DNA of 64,000 bases from Beaufortia kweichowensis (GCA_019155185.1 CM032802.1:1315001-1379000); one strand, 5' to 3'; positions 25,138-44,815 are shown, numbered from the stretch's first letter. The notes: generated from the letters alone by a model not told the origin. Numbers and translations are program-made.

Positions 25138-27082
25138 AGTTTCTGGGAAAGTAATATTTCTGCCCTGATTTGGGTCACAGCGCAGACATAGACAGTACAC
25201 ACCAGAAACGAGCCATAGCTTGTCATAAACAGCGAGACGTGGATCTTTAGTGGATTAATGCAACACTTTTCTGTTGACTGGGGTGGATCTGACAGGGAGT
25301 GGTGGTCATGCCTGATGATTTACACAAACACGGATCACATCTGCTGTATGACGGCCTTATTGCCCAGTCTGGATGAAATGTTTGCTCAAGTCACCAGCTT
25401 TAACATGAGAGCGTCTCGCACATCTCAAGTATGTGAAAGTTGATGTTTAGGAGGTTCTGTGTGTACATATATTTCTTGTTACAGTGTCCGTGACCTCAGA
25501 AGCAATCCGATCCCGCTCGAGTCTTAATTTAGCCACGGTACCTGACATCACAAGACCTTACACAAATCTCAAAGAGACTCCTGACTGACAGACATGCAAA
25601 AACACACACCAAAATGCATGTTGTGCCTTAAATGTGTTTCTAACCACACACATTTTCTTGCAAACAGCTTTGTGTTTACATCATGTTGACCCGTTAAAGG
25701 TCAAGTCAGTCATTTCTGTGGCATAAGCATCACTCAACAGAACTGTAGCACTTCAGTTGTGTTGTATTGACATTGAGTATTTCCCAACATATTTCACATA
25801 CATAAGATACTTTCAGTATATGTTCTGACAGATGTTTCCTCAACGTAACCACGGGTAAAACACAACAAACCAAGCACTGTGAGCGCCAGTTATTCAGTAC
25901 AAACAAGTGATGCTATAAAAATAAAAATACTGAAAGATCTGATTGTGCATGTGTGCACAGTTGCTCCTTTAACGTTCTGGAAACTTCATGGAGATCTCAG
26001 TTATGTTTAAGACATTATAGAAATTTTTTGAAAGACTAAGATCTTTCGAAACTCAAAAACGTGAAACTCAAAAGGAGAAGTGTGATTTACTACCATCACT
26101 TTCTTTAAGAAACATCGAGGAAGAAGAATTACTGAGCAAGCATTTTCATTTCCTCTCGATTTAATTTCACTGCTGCTTAGAAGAGACAATAAAGAAATGT
26201 GTTCTTTTCTGTGAGCATCTTTAAATCTACACTAACGGTGGGTTTAAATATAGTACTTTGCCTTGCAAGCGTTTATCATACATGACTAGTCAGGTGCAAA
26301 AATAACCCATTAGCGTGAAGATATCTTTAGACACCAATACAGCAAACAAACCAGCACTCTTGATGACTAGGAAAGTCACATTGACTACTACAGACTGTCA
26401 TCACTATAAACAGATCGTGTCAAATTTACCATCATAGATTCAGTTCTGGATTGACATTATCTCTGGGAATGCTTTGCTTTGATAACACCATGATTTTATT
26501 TCTAATAATAAACCCCGTCTATGAGACCAGTCCAAACACTGAAGCCATTCACTGAAGCGTCACTAATCTACTGGAATTCTGACTGTGAACAAAAACTCTG
26601 AACTCTTTACACAAATCTTGATTTTCATCAGACAGAATAAGACTTTATACACAAAAATAATAAATATATTGCATTTAAAACAGACAGAGTGAATTAATGA
26701 TTTTACATGTACCTATAAAGCAATTGATACAATAACTTTGCATTTGTTTTATTTTATTTTTGAATTTTACATTTGAATAAATAATATAATAATATTATAA
26801 ATAATAAATAATAATAATATATATTAAATAATAATAATAATAATATTTTACTTCAAACACTTAAGATTTGCAAACTCTGATCTAATACTTTTTATAAACT
26901 TTAACAGACAGAAAGACACAATATATAGACTATATAAACAAAAGTGTATTCTTTAGTAAAGTTATTTTCCATCTTAAGTGCATGACGCAGACACTGACTG
27001 CGCAAACATGCAATGAATGCAATCCAAAGTTCAGTTCATGCCAGTTTTGCATTTAGTAAACACCATGTTAAGTCAAACTTAC

Positions 27083-27185
27083 CTTTGTTTTAACTCCTGA
27101 TCTTTGTTCTCCTACTAAATCAACAGTAACCTTTGTTGAAATTAAACTGCTTCAGATTCCTTAAGCTCTTGTTTTGTAACCTGCG
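27083..27185 (-). other. p2ry6: Candidate P2RY6 non-coding first exon
   Basis: On the minus strand an AACAAAG-GTAAGT donor sits at 27077-27083. It is preceded by about 100 nt of unique sequence and then a GC-box promoter. It lies about 4.7 kb upstream of the P2RY6 acceptor on the same strand with no other gene between, so it is the best candidate first exon. The 5' boundary is approximate and the splice to P2RY6 is inferred. Confidence 0.45.
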
Positions 27186-27250
27186 CGTTCCCGAACCCTG
27201 CAGACGTAAGCCCCGCCCACTATACGACGCTCATTAATATTCATTAAGTG
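27186..27250 (-). promoter_or_regulatory. p2ry6: Candidate P2RY6 promoter
   Basis: The block has a GC box (complement of CCCCGCCC at 27211-27218), an adjacent CRE-like TTACGTC on the minus strand, and a local CpG cluster in otherwise AT-rich DNA. It lies just upstream of the candidate first exon. Confidence 0.4.
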
Positions 27251-28831
27251 GCTGCAGGATAGACGGGGAGGAGTCAGATGCAATATAATTTCCATTATTT
27301 ATATAATTTGTAGATAATTTTTCAATTGTGTAATATTTTATTCTTGCTTATTCATGTCATTGACCTTTGCATGTGCTTTCACATTACAGGTAATTTCAGC
27401 GGAAAGATTACAAGTGCAAACAGATTTTAGATGACCCAGAAATGTTCTGCTAATTTGTAATGCTGAAGAACAAGTTCAAACAGCACTGGAGGCATGGCAA
27501 CACCCGGGGAAAACTAATACCTTTTATTCCAGTGAATAATGAAAGTTGTCAATAAACCAACAATATACTGTATACATCTCAATATAATCACAATAAAAAG
27601 GACTTTATTTTAACATGTTTTCCAAAAAAATCTAATCTGTGGAGATTTTTATGAATAGATGACTAAGAGAGAAATTCAAAAGAAGAAATTCATTATGTCT
27701 TCAATTTCCCCCTTTAACAAAAACATAAACACAGTAAATCAAAGTTATTTTGAACTAAACTGTATATATACAATGACAATTCAACATAGACTCTGATCTT
27801 TAACTCAATAAATTAAGTTCTTAAGACTTGGCAACGCTGCAAGAGTATAAGAGGTTCTCGCTTTTGAAAATATTTTCCCAGTGTTCCCGGCCACATCAAA
27901 GTAACTACTGTTTATGTTTTAGGAAATGATTCAAGTGAGAAAGAAGAAGAAAAATATAAACGCATGTGATTAATTAACATGACATTATGTTTGTTTCATT
28001 TGAATTCAGTTTTTGTTTCTGAAGAAAGCAGTAACTGACTATGGAAAATTTGACATCTTGTGTTGAACTTGGCAGCTTGTCTGACATGTTTCTGGTATGT
28101 GAAGAAGAGTAACAAATAATTTACTGTGACAAAAATCTTTTAATTAAGATTCACACCAGTTAAATATACGCCTGAAAGAGAAATGAGACTCCAGTGAAGA
28201 CCTGATTCAAGGCTTTTAGTTGCTTTATTTGTCAACATGTCTAGACTTTAAAGAAGTGAAAGCTTTCAGTAGACATTTTGTGGAAAAGTCTAAAATAAGT
28301 AAATGTTTTGTCATGTCTCTTTCAACAGGTGATTTTAAATTTTATAGCAACTAAAACGTACAGACACATTTATTAAATCATTTAGTTAAAAATGATTTGT
28401 GAAATGAGATCCGGCATCATACATTTGCAGATGTCACATGGATGGATATTTTCCTTTCTGATGAAAATAACATGGCAAATAAAAATACTTGACCAATAAG
28501 TTTATAAAGCATGTTAGGCCTGAAAACATTTGGCACCATTAAGTTTCCATTGTATTAACCAACACACATGCGCACACATTTTATTAAAGCAGAGACAACA
28601 CAATGGTCACATTCTTGTATATTTGATTAATTTCTCATTAAATGGCACAAACTAATGTTATATTGCTCAACAAAGTAATAGGGTGAACTTCTTGCATTCA
28701 ACATTAATTTTAAACTTTGCATTGTATTCACAGATCATAAAATAAGTGAAATTGCCAGACAGCTACATTATAAAGTTGAAAGAGTCATTTACGTTGATTT
28801 GATTTGAGGCTTTTCAGTGAAAGCAGCACAT

Positions 28832-29028
<197 letters not shown>

Positions 29029-29408
29029 CATGGAGGGATGTTGTTTTTGCACACGTGCGCACCGCAGCTCAACACGTCAGGACATGCAGTTAGATGCAGA
29101 AGTTCAGGTTGTTCTTGAAAATAGAAAATTCAGTGTCACTTCAGATCTGACATACGCTACTTTACAGCTCATGGTCCTTCAATCTATATCAGGAACGGCT
29201 AATGGAGCGAGAGCAGGTGGGGTCAGTGACCTGAGATCCATCAAAGCATCATGTTATAAAATGAACACAGGAACTCCAGGACCTTCTGGCAAATATAGCC
29301 CTTTAAAATGACCAACAGGATTCCTCAGCACAAACTCATCACTGTGACTTTTCAGTGTAATATTACTCAAACATTTTGTGAGGTGACACACGCCTGACAA
29401 AACACTTT

Positions 29409-29602
29409 GTTTCTTCTGCAGAAGAAGATATTTCAAAGAAACTTGGTAACCAAACAATAGTTAGCACTACTGACTTCTATTGTATGAACACAACACCACT
29501 GAGACATTTCTCAAAATATCTTATTTTGTGTTACGCTGAAGAAAGAGTCACATATAGCTTTTGAATGACGTGAGGGTGAATAAATGATGAATGTTTATTT
29601 TC
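29409..29602. mobile_element. Second copy of the same cyprinid repeat
   Basis: TTCTTCTGCAGAAGAAGATA, CACTGAGACATTTCTCAAAA and TGACGTGAGGGTGAATAAAT are the recognisable modules. Limits are approximate. Confidence 0.55.
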
Positions 29603-30412
29603 AACTGCTACCACCTAAAGCCATTTCTGTCCTTGTCCATCTGCTGGTTGTTTGTCTCATCAGTTTATCTCTGAATGATAAAGACGCCAATAGGAGCCTG
29701 TGGGATTCTGCATACATGAACTAATGCTAATAAATGAAGTAAATTGGATTGTGGATCCTGCAGCTGGAAGCTCTGGTGGATTATTGCAGGAAATGGACAC
29801 AGGACTGATTTGCCACAAAATGACCATTACTCTTCCAAATATACTCAGAAATGAATCCTAATGTAGTTTTTGGGACAGATCTAATAATGTAATTGTATCG
29901 GACATTGCAAAAACCAAAGTAATACTACCACAGAAAGTTCTTTGTGTCCAGATTCAGCAATGGAGCGTTTTCGTTTAGTCACACTTGTTTTTAAAATCAA
30001 AGTTAAATATCAGTGAATGTCATTTTCTCTCTAGAGGAATGTCATATAATGTCATATGCATCTACAGAATGAGAAACATTTCAAAACTCAGTTTGTGACA
30101 CTGTTGAGATCTCTTCTTAAAAACTCTAATGACAGAGACATTTGTGAGATTTCTGACTCTTTCTCAGAAGACACATGAGTTTCTATTTGCTCTTAATTTA
30201 ATCTCAGGAATAATAATCTATCTACGACTTTCTTCTGGATATTGTTGATCATCAGACCTCTAATATTGAAAAATGAGTCACATGGCAATCATGAAATTGA
30301 TCTTTCAGTAACCATTGACTAATTTAACTGACCTGAAAGAATACATCTATTCATCATCATATGTAAAAGGACACGTGTGTGTTTGTGCATCACAGACAAA
30401 CAAAAGTGGCAC

Positions 30413-33400
30413 TGTTTTTTTTTGGAAAGATTTTAATAGTTATTGAATGTTCTACATCTTACAGTAAATATTATACAATTACAAACTTGGCTTAATTATG
30501 TCACAGAGATCACTAACTGATCTTCAAAAACAAAACAAAACAATAAAAAACCCAATATAATAAAAACAGAATTACACTTCATTTCACAAGTCTAATGTGG
30601 GTCTCCTCGCTCAAATGATTGACGGACACGGTCTGGCCCGCGTGACATCCAGAAGCGCGCTGTACTGCGGGGCAAGAGGTCTTAACACTCACTGAAGGGA
30701 AATAAATTCTGGAAGACTTTCCCCTTTTTTGCTTTACATTTAGAATAGCAAACAACAAAGTCTCGGTCTCCATATGGGTCAAACATCAACTAAATAGTGT
30801 TCTCCTATAATAGACAATGATGTGGATTAATAACCCCTCTTTTATTGTGTTTAAGCCTACGGTACGTTTTACTTTTTTTTTTATAGCAAGAGTGTGAAAC
30901 CAGTGTCACAGCGACTGTTAAAATACCATGACATACTGGTGACGTAACACCGAGTTCACCGGAGCTAATAACCCGCTGCATGCGTCACGGGAGCTAGTAA
31001 ACAATCTTTTGATCGATGCCCTGAAACGAAACAACAGAACAGTGCATGGGTTTGCAATAGCAACATCACAAGTTCTTAAAACAATCAAAGAGAGGACTTG
31101 AAAACTAATTTTCATTATGCCATAGAAAAAACATTTTGGCTGTATGGTTCCATTAAGAACCTTTAACATCCAGGAAACCTTTTTGTTTTGTTTTTGTTTT
31201 TGTAGTGGTTCTTCAAACCATAAAAAGCTAAAAAAAAGAAATGGTCCGTTAAAGAATCTTTGACTTTTACAGGATCTTTATTTTTAAGAGTGTATTCTGT
31301 CTAGATCCTGTGTTGATCTTACGTTATACATTTCAGTAGCTGTAACAAAATTGTCACTTTTAGAAAAGGTTGAATGGACCTCTGATCGTGCTTACATTTC
31401 AACAGAACGACAGAATGAATGAAGGAAACCCTTTGAAGACTTGTGCTCTGAAATGCCTCTCAATCACATGAACTGTAATTCACTCCACTCCAGATCAACT
31501 ATAAAGATCTCCTATTGAAGAAAAATTAACATCAATCATTAATTAAAATTTTAAATAACACTTACGTAAAAAGCGCCTAAATTACATGTCAGAGTGGATG
31601 GTGAAGTCCTTTCGTACTGAATGAATCATCTGTGATATCTCTAAGCTTTTAGAGGTCTCGTCTCAATCGCTTTGTGAATGTTTAGTTATCTCGTCTATAG
31701 TGATTTTGAACTGAATCTTGCCTGCAAAGATGCAGAAATGTATTTCACCTTTTACTTTAATACTGTTTTAGGACAGTGAAAGAGTCTTGACATTGTATCA
31801 CCATTTTATCACCAAATAATCTATTCTTACATTTGTAATTATGTGAAAAACTTAAATCTTAATCTTACTTGTTCAGACCAAACATATCTGATCACATTAA
31901 AACACCAAATGATTGAAGTTCCTAATCTGGTAATATTTAGGTAAATCTCACTAAACCTTGCATGGGTCACATTTTACACCAATAGCAACAGAAAGAAATA
32001 ACAAATTCTCTTTTTGCTTGAAGAACAGGAATCCTCTATTTAAAATCATTAAGATTCTCTGCAATATGACATTATTTTTATTCAAACTTTTTTTTAATTA
32101 CTATAACATCCTATAATTGATATAGTTTACTATAGTACATATTACAGTATTGTTTTATGTGGGGAACATCCAAATGCATTCATGTAATGAGAATGAAAAG
32201 AGAGTTCATTTTCATAATGCAAATGTAATATTTGTTGATTCTGGAGTAAAATGCGACTCGGACACGTTTCAGATTCTCTCTCCCTTCCCTTGAACGAAAC
32301 CTCAACAGGGAATGTGTTTTAGCGTAATGTTTTTTTAAAAGCGATCCATAAGCTGCGATTCACCACGATGCAACCATGCTTAGCGAGGGCACAGTTTCCA
32401 TCCGTTTACACTATACTGCATTCAAACGCATGACACATGCATTACTAGACTTTATTACTTTCACATAAGATCAGAGAATCACTTCTCCCCACTTTGAGCT
32501 TGACTATATGGAAATAGTGGTTCATTAGCCAAACAAAATAAGAAAAAAGAGTGATACTGTTTTGTTCTGACAATAATATTACTTCCAGAGACATACCAAG
32601 ACTAATGGTTTCTAGAGTAAATGCTTGATTTTCTTAATTACATCATTAAATATGAGAGTGTACCGTATAATTGGTTATTAAGTTATGTCTATTTGTCAAT
32701 GTGCAATGCATCAGTATAACATTTCGTAGAATACTTGATATGTCACTTCTGAATACACTATTCATGGATACAGGCGATGCCTCGGATAGGAAATCTTTCT
32801 CTTCTCTCTCTAAAATGCTGTAAATTACAATTAAAAGCCACTCAAGCAGGCCGTTCGTATTATTGCATTGATCATCTCCGTTTCTACTGTGCAACTATAG
32901 GCTTACAGACCCAAGAATTCACAGAGGACCAGGATTTCTCCCACTCCAGACCCGGAGCGGACTGCTTTTTTTCTCCGCTCGTTTTTTGCTTTTCGTGCTA
33001 TCTACGGTGTGATAAAATCCCTTTGAATCCTGGATGCGATCAAGTCTGAGTAGTGTCTATCCTATCCGGCCTCAAAGTTGGCACGCGATGATTGGGTTCA
33101 ATGCCACCGTGACGGCATCGCACACAGAGGCTCCAGCTAAGTGCCACCGATATGTTTTTCCTCAATATTTCGTGGATGCGTTCACGCCGGACGCTGCCTT
33201 CCCTGCCAGAGCACCCGTGCGCACATCTATATAAATCGAATATACACATTATAGTTCAGAAGCTTACGCTATCCTGACACATAAGCTAATAAAGTAACCG
33301 GCTCACTCAAAACGTTCTCTATTTAGTGAATAACTAAGATTACTGTATGTACTCGATATCCTAATGAAGGTTAAACCACATTTGCACTGGCCTACTAATG

Positions 33401-34102
33401 ATATATTCCTTACAAATCTACAGGAACAGCTACAAGCTGGAAGACACCCTTGTTTTCAATGACAAAATCAGGGAAATCTTATCAAATTAAATTGACTTAA
33501 AAGAACAAAATAAGAAAAGTGTTCCAGTGAAGGAACGGGGCAGGCCGAAATGAAAGGTTGCTGTAAATAAATAAAAAACACCCTGTGCTAATATCTAAAG
33601 GTTATAAAATTTGGCAGCATAATCGAGTGAATGATCCGAGTGGTGCTGATATTGCGTCGGTACATTCCTACACACCAGCGTTTACGCTGAACACAAATGA
33701 GGAATCGCATGAAGAGGCGTGATTGGTCGAAATCATTCTGGAGCTCATACAGAAGTAACCGTGGTGGAACACTGAAAATTAAAAAACCTAATGCAAGAAC
33801 GTCATCCCAAAACAATGAGAAGAAAAATAAAAAGTTAAATTAAAAAGATAAAAAAGCAGCTTTTACAAAAACACATAAGAATGCATAAAGTGACCCTTGC
33901 ACTTTTTTTCTCTTTTGTTCTTGCAAACAGACGTGGCGCCTCACTGTTGAGCACAGAGCGCCGATGTAAGACTTTAGTAGTTGCATACAATGTTTGACTC
34001 CAGATCTGTGATGAGAGAAAAACAGAAATCAGTGACTTTCACCAGGGTGAGTGGAGCTGTGATGTCATGTGGGAGGAGACTCACATGATTGGCAGGTGGG
34101 TT
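30413..34102 (-). other. fam168a: Probable FAM168A 3' UTR
   Basis: This is about 3.7 kb downstream of the FAM168A stop with no recognisable coding sequence. Minus-strand AATAAA signals appear at 32451-32456 and 30841-30846. The left part holds a MITE copy (31109-31292). FAM168A has a long 3' UTR in mammals, so use of the distal signals is plausible, but the true end cannot be placed by eye. Confidence 0.4.
31109..31292. mobile_element. Truncated copy of the same short element family
   Basis: GCCATAGAAAAAACATTTTG, GGTTCCATTAAGAACCTTTA and the terminal TTTTTAAGAGTG before TA are visible. The left end is missing. It lies in the probable FAM168A 3' UTR. Confidence 0.6.
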
Positions 34103-39412
<5,310 letters not shown>

Positions 39413-39435
39413 GGTGGAAGACAGTCTGCTCTTAC

Positions 39436-39693
<258 letters not shown>

Positions 39694-40541
39694 ACAACAC
39701 AAATAAAAAACCTTCTTAATCTGCCTAAATAAACCAAAATAATCCCTCAACAAACACACACACAATACAACAGACACACACACACATCCAAACAAGATTC
39801 TACTTATGTGGCCTCACAGTCTCCCAATGTAACATCACTATAATAATGAAAATGAACAGCTAAAGCTCTGTGATTTACAGTCAAAAGCTAATTTTAACTT
39901 TTAAATGCATTATTATTTATTATGCATCATTTATTCATTGACAGATGACGTCATTTGAGCATGACATCATATCCTGTTGATCATATTTGTTATAACAGCT
40001 AACTGCCATTTACAGTCTTCACAACTTGATGTTTCATTGGCAGGGACAGAATTTTTAATAGAGCAATGTTGCTTGTGTGAGTCTGGGAGGTCACATGACA
40101 TTTGTCAGAGATTGTCATTGGCTGAATTTAGGCTGGTCTGGACAAGATGATAAAGAGAGAAAGGTTGATCATTTCAACAAATGGACCAGCCTGAGTGAAT
40201 GTGCTCTCACCTGAAGACTATGATGACTTATAAAGTTAGTCGGGGGAAATACATTAGAGAAAAGGATAAAGCTGGATTAGGATTAAGAATCTGGACCACA
40301 CACACAGTAGAAAAGAAAGAATGTTGTATGCTGGTTTGGAGTTCCATGTTTAATTATATTTAAGACATGTTAATGCAATTTCAGTAAAAGAATTGATTTA
40401 TATGATCATGTTTAATCATTTGTAACTCTTTTATTCACCAGATCTATGAACCTTAAGCATGAATCTAAGACATTTTAATCATTTCTAGGCACCTTTGAGC
40501 TCGTGTGAAGAAGTTACTGTCAGCTGGTGCTCTGATGTACT

Positions 40542-40925
40542 GTGACGTGTGTGTGTCACGTGTGTGTGTGACGTGTGTGTGTGAGACGTGTGTGTGTGTC
40601 TCGTGTGTGTGTGTGACGTGTGTGTGTGTGTGACGTGTGTGTGTGACGGTGTGTGTGTGACGTGTGTGTGTGACGTGTTTGTGTGACGGTGTGTGAGATG
40701 TGTGTGACGTGTGTGTGACGTGTGACGTGTGTGTGTGACGTGTGTGTGTGTGTGACGTGTTTGTGTGTGTGTGTGTGACGTGTTTGTGTGTGTGTGACGT
40801 GTTTGTGTGTGTGTGACGTGTTTGTGTGTGTGTGACGTGTTTGTGTGTGAGACGTGTGTGTGTGTGTGACGTGTTTGTGTGTGTGTGACGTGTTTGTGTG
40901 TGAGACGTGTTTGTGTGTGTGACGT
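40542..40925. repeat. Satellite array of (GT)n units separated by TGACGTG
   Basis: About 385 bp of GTGTGTG runs are punctuated by TGACGTG at least 17 times by eye, plus variants (GAGACGTG, TGACGGT) and a final TGACGTC. The right half has a regular unit of about 19-22 bp containing GACGTGTTTGTGTG. It lies in the probable FAM168A intron. Confidence 0.85.
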
Positions 40926-41433
40926 CTATGTGTGGGAGAGGTGAAGAGTCGCCCATGTCGCGGATAAATTGAGAGGATGACGTGATGATTTGTGATCACA
41001 TACTCACTAACACAAGTATGCAAATTCAATGTCATGACGTCTTTCTAGTGTAAATGATCATAATGAGCGTGATTGAGCATTACACATGTTTGATGGATAG
41101 AAAGAACAAAGAAATTAAAACACATACACCAACACACACCCTTCAAGTCATCTAAAGATTTTATTATCATGTAAACATTTGAACAGAACCTGGCGATTTA
41201 TTACACAGTTAAACACAAAGTTTTTAACATTGTAGGCACTCATGTTGTGCTTAACACCCCCTCACCATGGTAAAATCACTGTACAAGCTGCCTAACGCTG
41301 TAAAACACTGCTCTACCTTCACTAAAGGTGTAAAAATAGCAGTGGGCAGGAATAAGTCAAGGTCATGAAGAAAAGATGATGTTCAGCTGTTATATAGGTT
41401 ATAAACCCAACACACATCAGGGTAAACACTTAC

Positions 41434-41618
41434 CTGAACACACACACACACACACACACACAAAGATACACACAAAGGTGCCGAGCACTAGACTGACCTC
41501 TTAACGTTCTGACTGCTGTCTGTTGGGTACAGAAAACTGAATTTGTCAGTGGGGTGCCCGCTTGCCATTCTCAGTGAAGGAAAGGCAAATGAAGAGGTAG
41601 AGGAATGGATATGCAATT
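41434..41618 (-). other. fam168a: Candidate FAM168A 5' exon with a 26-codon uORF
   Basis: On the minus strand a strong pyrimidine tract ending CATTTTCAG (AG complement at 41619-41620) opens the block, and a consensus CAG-GTAAGT donor (41428-41434) closes it about 185 nt later. Inside is an ATG in a good context (A at -3, G at +4; 41566-41568). It opens a 26-codon frame starting MASGHPTDKFSFLYP and ending in TAG at 41488-41490. The next exon on this strand is the FAM168A start exon. An inner GTCAGT donor (after 41498) would instead fuse the frame to MNPVYSP. A 22-bp CA repeat lies within the exon. Confidence 0.45.
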
Positions 41619-42852
41619 CTGAAAATGACAAAAGGAGAAAACAAACAAAAACGAGAGCAGGTCATGATTAAAAGGCAAACCATCAAGCACAGGCACATTC
41701 AAGCAAAGCAACACACAGCAAAGCAACACAAAGCGGGCAAAGCAGCAGGCAGAGCGAGCGAGAGAGAGAGGAGGAGCGAGCACAAGTGAGCAACACATAA
41801 AGTGACAAGCAGTAAAAAAAAATCAAAGCTAACACTTCACACACCGATGGACGGATCAGCATGAGACTGAATAACAGAGCATCAAGGGGAAGCGCTGCTG
41901 GTTTTGAAGTATATTCCTCGCGAGTGTGTGTGCGCTCGTAAACACTGCAGTTAAATCCATTTAAAGTCTCTACCTTTTCAATGTGACGGGGCTGAAACAT
42001 GCTCATGTGGACACAGATGCTCAGTCTGTGTCATGATTAAAAACACGCTGTATTCTTCTGTGGTCAGTTTTCTCACGCAGATCAACTAATGTCATGGCGA
42101 ACCACTTAAACGAAATGTGACATTTCAAAGTATGTAATTTCAGATAACAAACCACTTAAACCCAATGACACAGACTCGTGCTGTGTGTCAACTTGAGCTT
42201 GACAAGAATTTACTAGAAAAATCGGATAGAAATATGCCTAAAAAATAACAGATGATATTACAAATAATTATACCACATTGTGTGTATCTTAACTGACAGT
42301 TTAATGGATTTATTAAAATATGGCCACAGAAAATGTTTTTAATTTTATTTCTGCATACTTCCCAAGTTGTTTCTTAGGTCAGTTTCGCCAGTTTTTACAA
42401 CATTTAGGGAAAATGCACATTTTTGTTTTCACACATTTAGGTAAATATAATGCAAAATAAATGTCATTTCAATCTTCATTAAACATCTCCTTTGCTAACG
42501 TAAACATTTATGTAATACACATCTCTGTATTATATCAGCATCAGTTAACCAGCCCTTTAAAAACCCAAATGTTTTCCTGAAGCATGACATTTAACACTAT
42601 ACACTTGTATGACTTTAATAATCAGTCCAGCAGCTCCCTCTAGTGATCTGTACATGCAGCACTGGTTGCAGTCAGCTGGTAAATATCATTTTAATGGACA
42701 ACTGCACGTGATGTAAAGCAGATATGGGGGCGCTGTGCAGATGCATGATGTTTTGTCATGTGCATGAGCGGATCTCGCAGAGCTTGAGTTTTGTAGACAA
42801 TGAGTAATTCATCAAACGGTGACAGCATCACCTTGAGCTGTGGATGAAGGTG

Positions 42853-42854
<2 letters not shown>

Positions 42855-42889
<35 letters not shown>

Positions 42890-42934
42890 TCTCTCTCCTC
42901 TCTCTCTCCCTCTCTCTCTGTCTCTCTCACTCTC

Positions 42935-42974
<40 letters not shown>

Positions 42975-42990
42975 TCTCCTACTTACTCTC

Positions 42991-43025
<35 letters not shown>
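42855..43025. repeat. Interrupted (CT)n microsatellite
   Basis: About 170 bp of CT with CCT, CAC and CTACT interruptions. Confidence 0.95.
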
Positions 43026-43029
<4 letters not shown>

Positions 43030-44781
43030 ATGTTTTCCTCAGTAGGCCAGTATGATTGATAGTGTAATGAAGGAATATCCCACTGCCATACAGATGAAAC
43101 CAGGAAATCTGCTTAAACGTACGTGTTTGTGTATTCAGAACACGTACAAAGGCGATGTAATTATCCGCCTTTAGATCCAAATTACAGACCAAACAGCATA
43201 TCTTCTTCCTGTTGAAATACATCTCTCTCATATCTTCATTCATGTGCAGCAAACCCACGTTTTTCATCCAATGACATTTGAGATTAAAAAAGATTTTATT
43301 TTAATACACGATTTTTTTATGCATCACTATATTTACTCAACATCATCAGCAAACGACAACAATGTAAATCATGCTAAACAAAACTGGTCTCTCAGTCTGA
43401 TCTGTGGTTTACAGATGTTCACTTCATCTACAAGAACTATCCCTATATACAATATTTATCTATTTTTGTCTTCTAGAATGTTACAAACAGATTGTCATAT
43501 TCATGGACCACAAGACCCTCAATGACACAAAGACACATTAAAATGATTAGCTGTGACACACACAGTCCACTAGTCAGACAATAGCAAAACCTATGAGATG
43601 AAAGACAATAAAATGTACTCATTATCCTGAGCAGGTATTATTCACTGCTTCATGGGCTCTTGTAGAACCCGTATACGCTCATCAAGGGTGGAGAATGAGA
43701 GTTCAAGTGCACATTCGGGTAACCAAACAGCATTAAACGGCACCAGAATGCCCTTCTCGTGTCCCTGCGGAGTCGTTCACGAGGGTACAGACGGACGGGA
43801 AAATGGCTGACTGCTAATACACGGCTGGTTTAATGCATTCCAGCACTCAGAGACGGCAATAAAACAGACAGACTTAACTGATATTAATGTATGTACATGA
43901 GAGAGAGAGAATATTACAGGAGCTTGAGCACCGCTGCTTGAAGCTTCTTCATATTTGCATTAGAGTTGGTGTTCAAGAAGCAAATAATAAGAATAAAACA
44001 ACAACAACAACAAAGGATGCTTGCTTTGTTACAACTTGATATCACGCTGGGAAGCTCCACTTACTGTGAATCTCATTATGATATTATTTTTCCTTAAACA
44101 TTAAATACACACTGACTGTGATTGTATCACGCCACGGCATTTTATTGCTGTAAATGTTAATAAAACTAGAATAGTTAAAGCTGAAATATGTTATTTCTTC
44201 ACTACTTCTGTCACCACCCACATGAAAAAAATATTTTAGTACACTTCAGTATTTACTACAGTAAACTATACTCCAGTGATTATTATACTCTGTTAATGGA
44301 TACTATAGTATTTTGTAAGTATAATAATAACAATTATTATTATTAATGTTATCATTATTATTAACTAAAGTGAATTAATAAACTGTAGTATATTTCATTT
44401 ACTATAGTAAGGCCCAAAAACACATTAGTATATAGGAATTGTTTGCTATATATTTTGTGGGCAAAAGAAAACGCATTGATCAAAAGTGTTTTCAAACAGG
44501 TTCTCTTAGCTCAGTCAATGTCTGCCTTTAGTTAGACTTAGCTGAGAGGTTGGATGTTTTCCTTATAGTTCTGGGAAAGGAGAAAAGGAGAAACTATTTT
44601 AATATAAAACAAATTATTTTTACATTCCTTCAGATTCACATTCCCACTTCATCATTTTCAATCTCCATGTACAATCTCTCCCATCCTGCTAACCAAATCA
44701 ATACCTCCATCCCCCTCTTTATTCTCTCTCTCTCTCTCTTCTATATCAGAGTGAATGTGAACACTGCTGCAGTGCCCTTGA

Positions 44782-44785
<4 letters not shown>

Positions 44786-44815
<30 letters not shown>

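Larger units (their letters stand above)
22358..27082 (-). other. p2ry6: Probable P2RY6 5' intron
   Basis: An AT-rich stretch between the candidate first exon and the coding exon. It contains a tRNA-derived SINE (22541-22686), two MITE-like copies (23352-23545 and 24934-25137), and a plus-strand TATAAAAG at 24572-24579 that could belong to an unrecognised transcript. No coding sequence was recognised. Confidence 0.4.

Noticed and set aside
40465..41035. Two minus-strand His/Thr-rich frames of about 160 codons
   Set aside because: They arise from the GT/TGACGTG satellite, whose unit length keeps frames open. No conserved protein pattern is visible.
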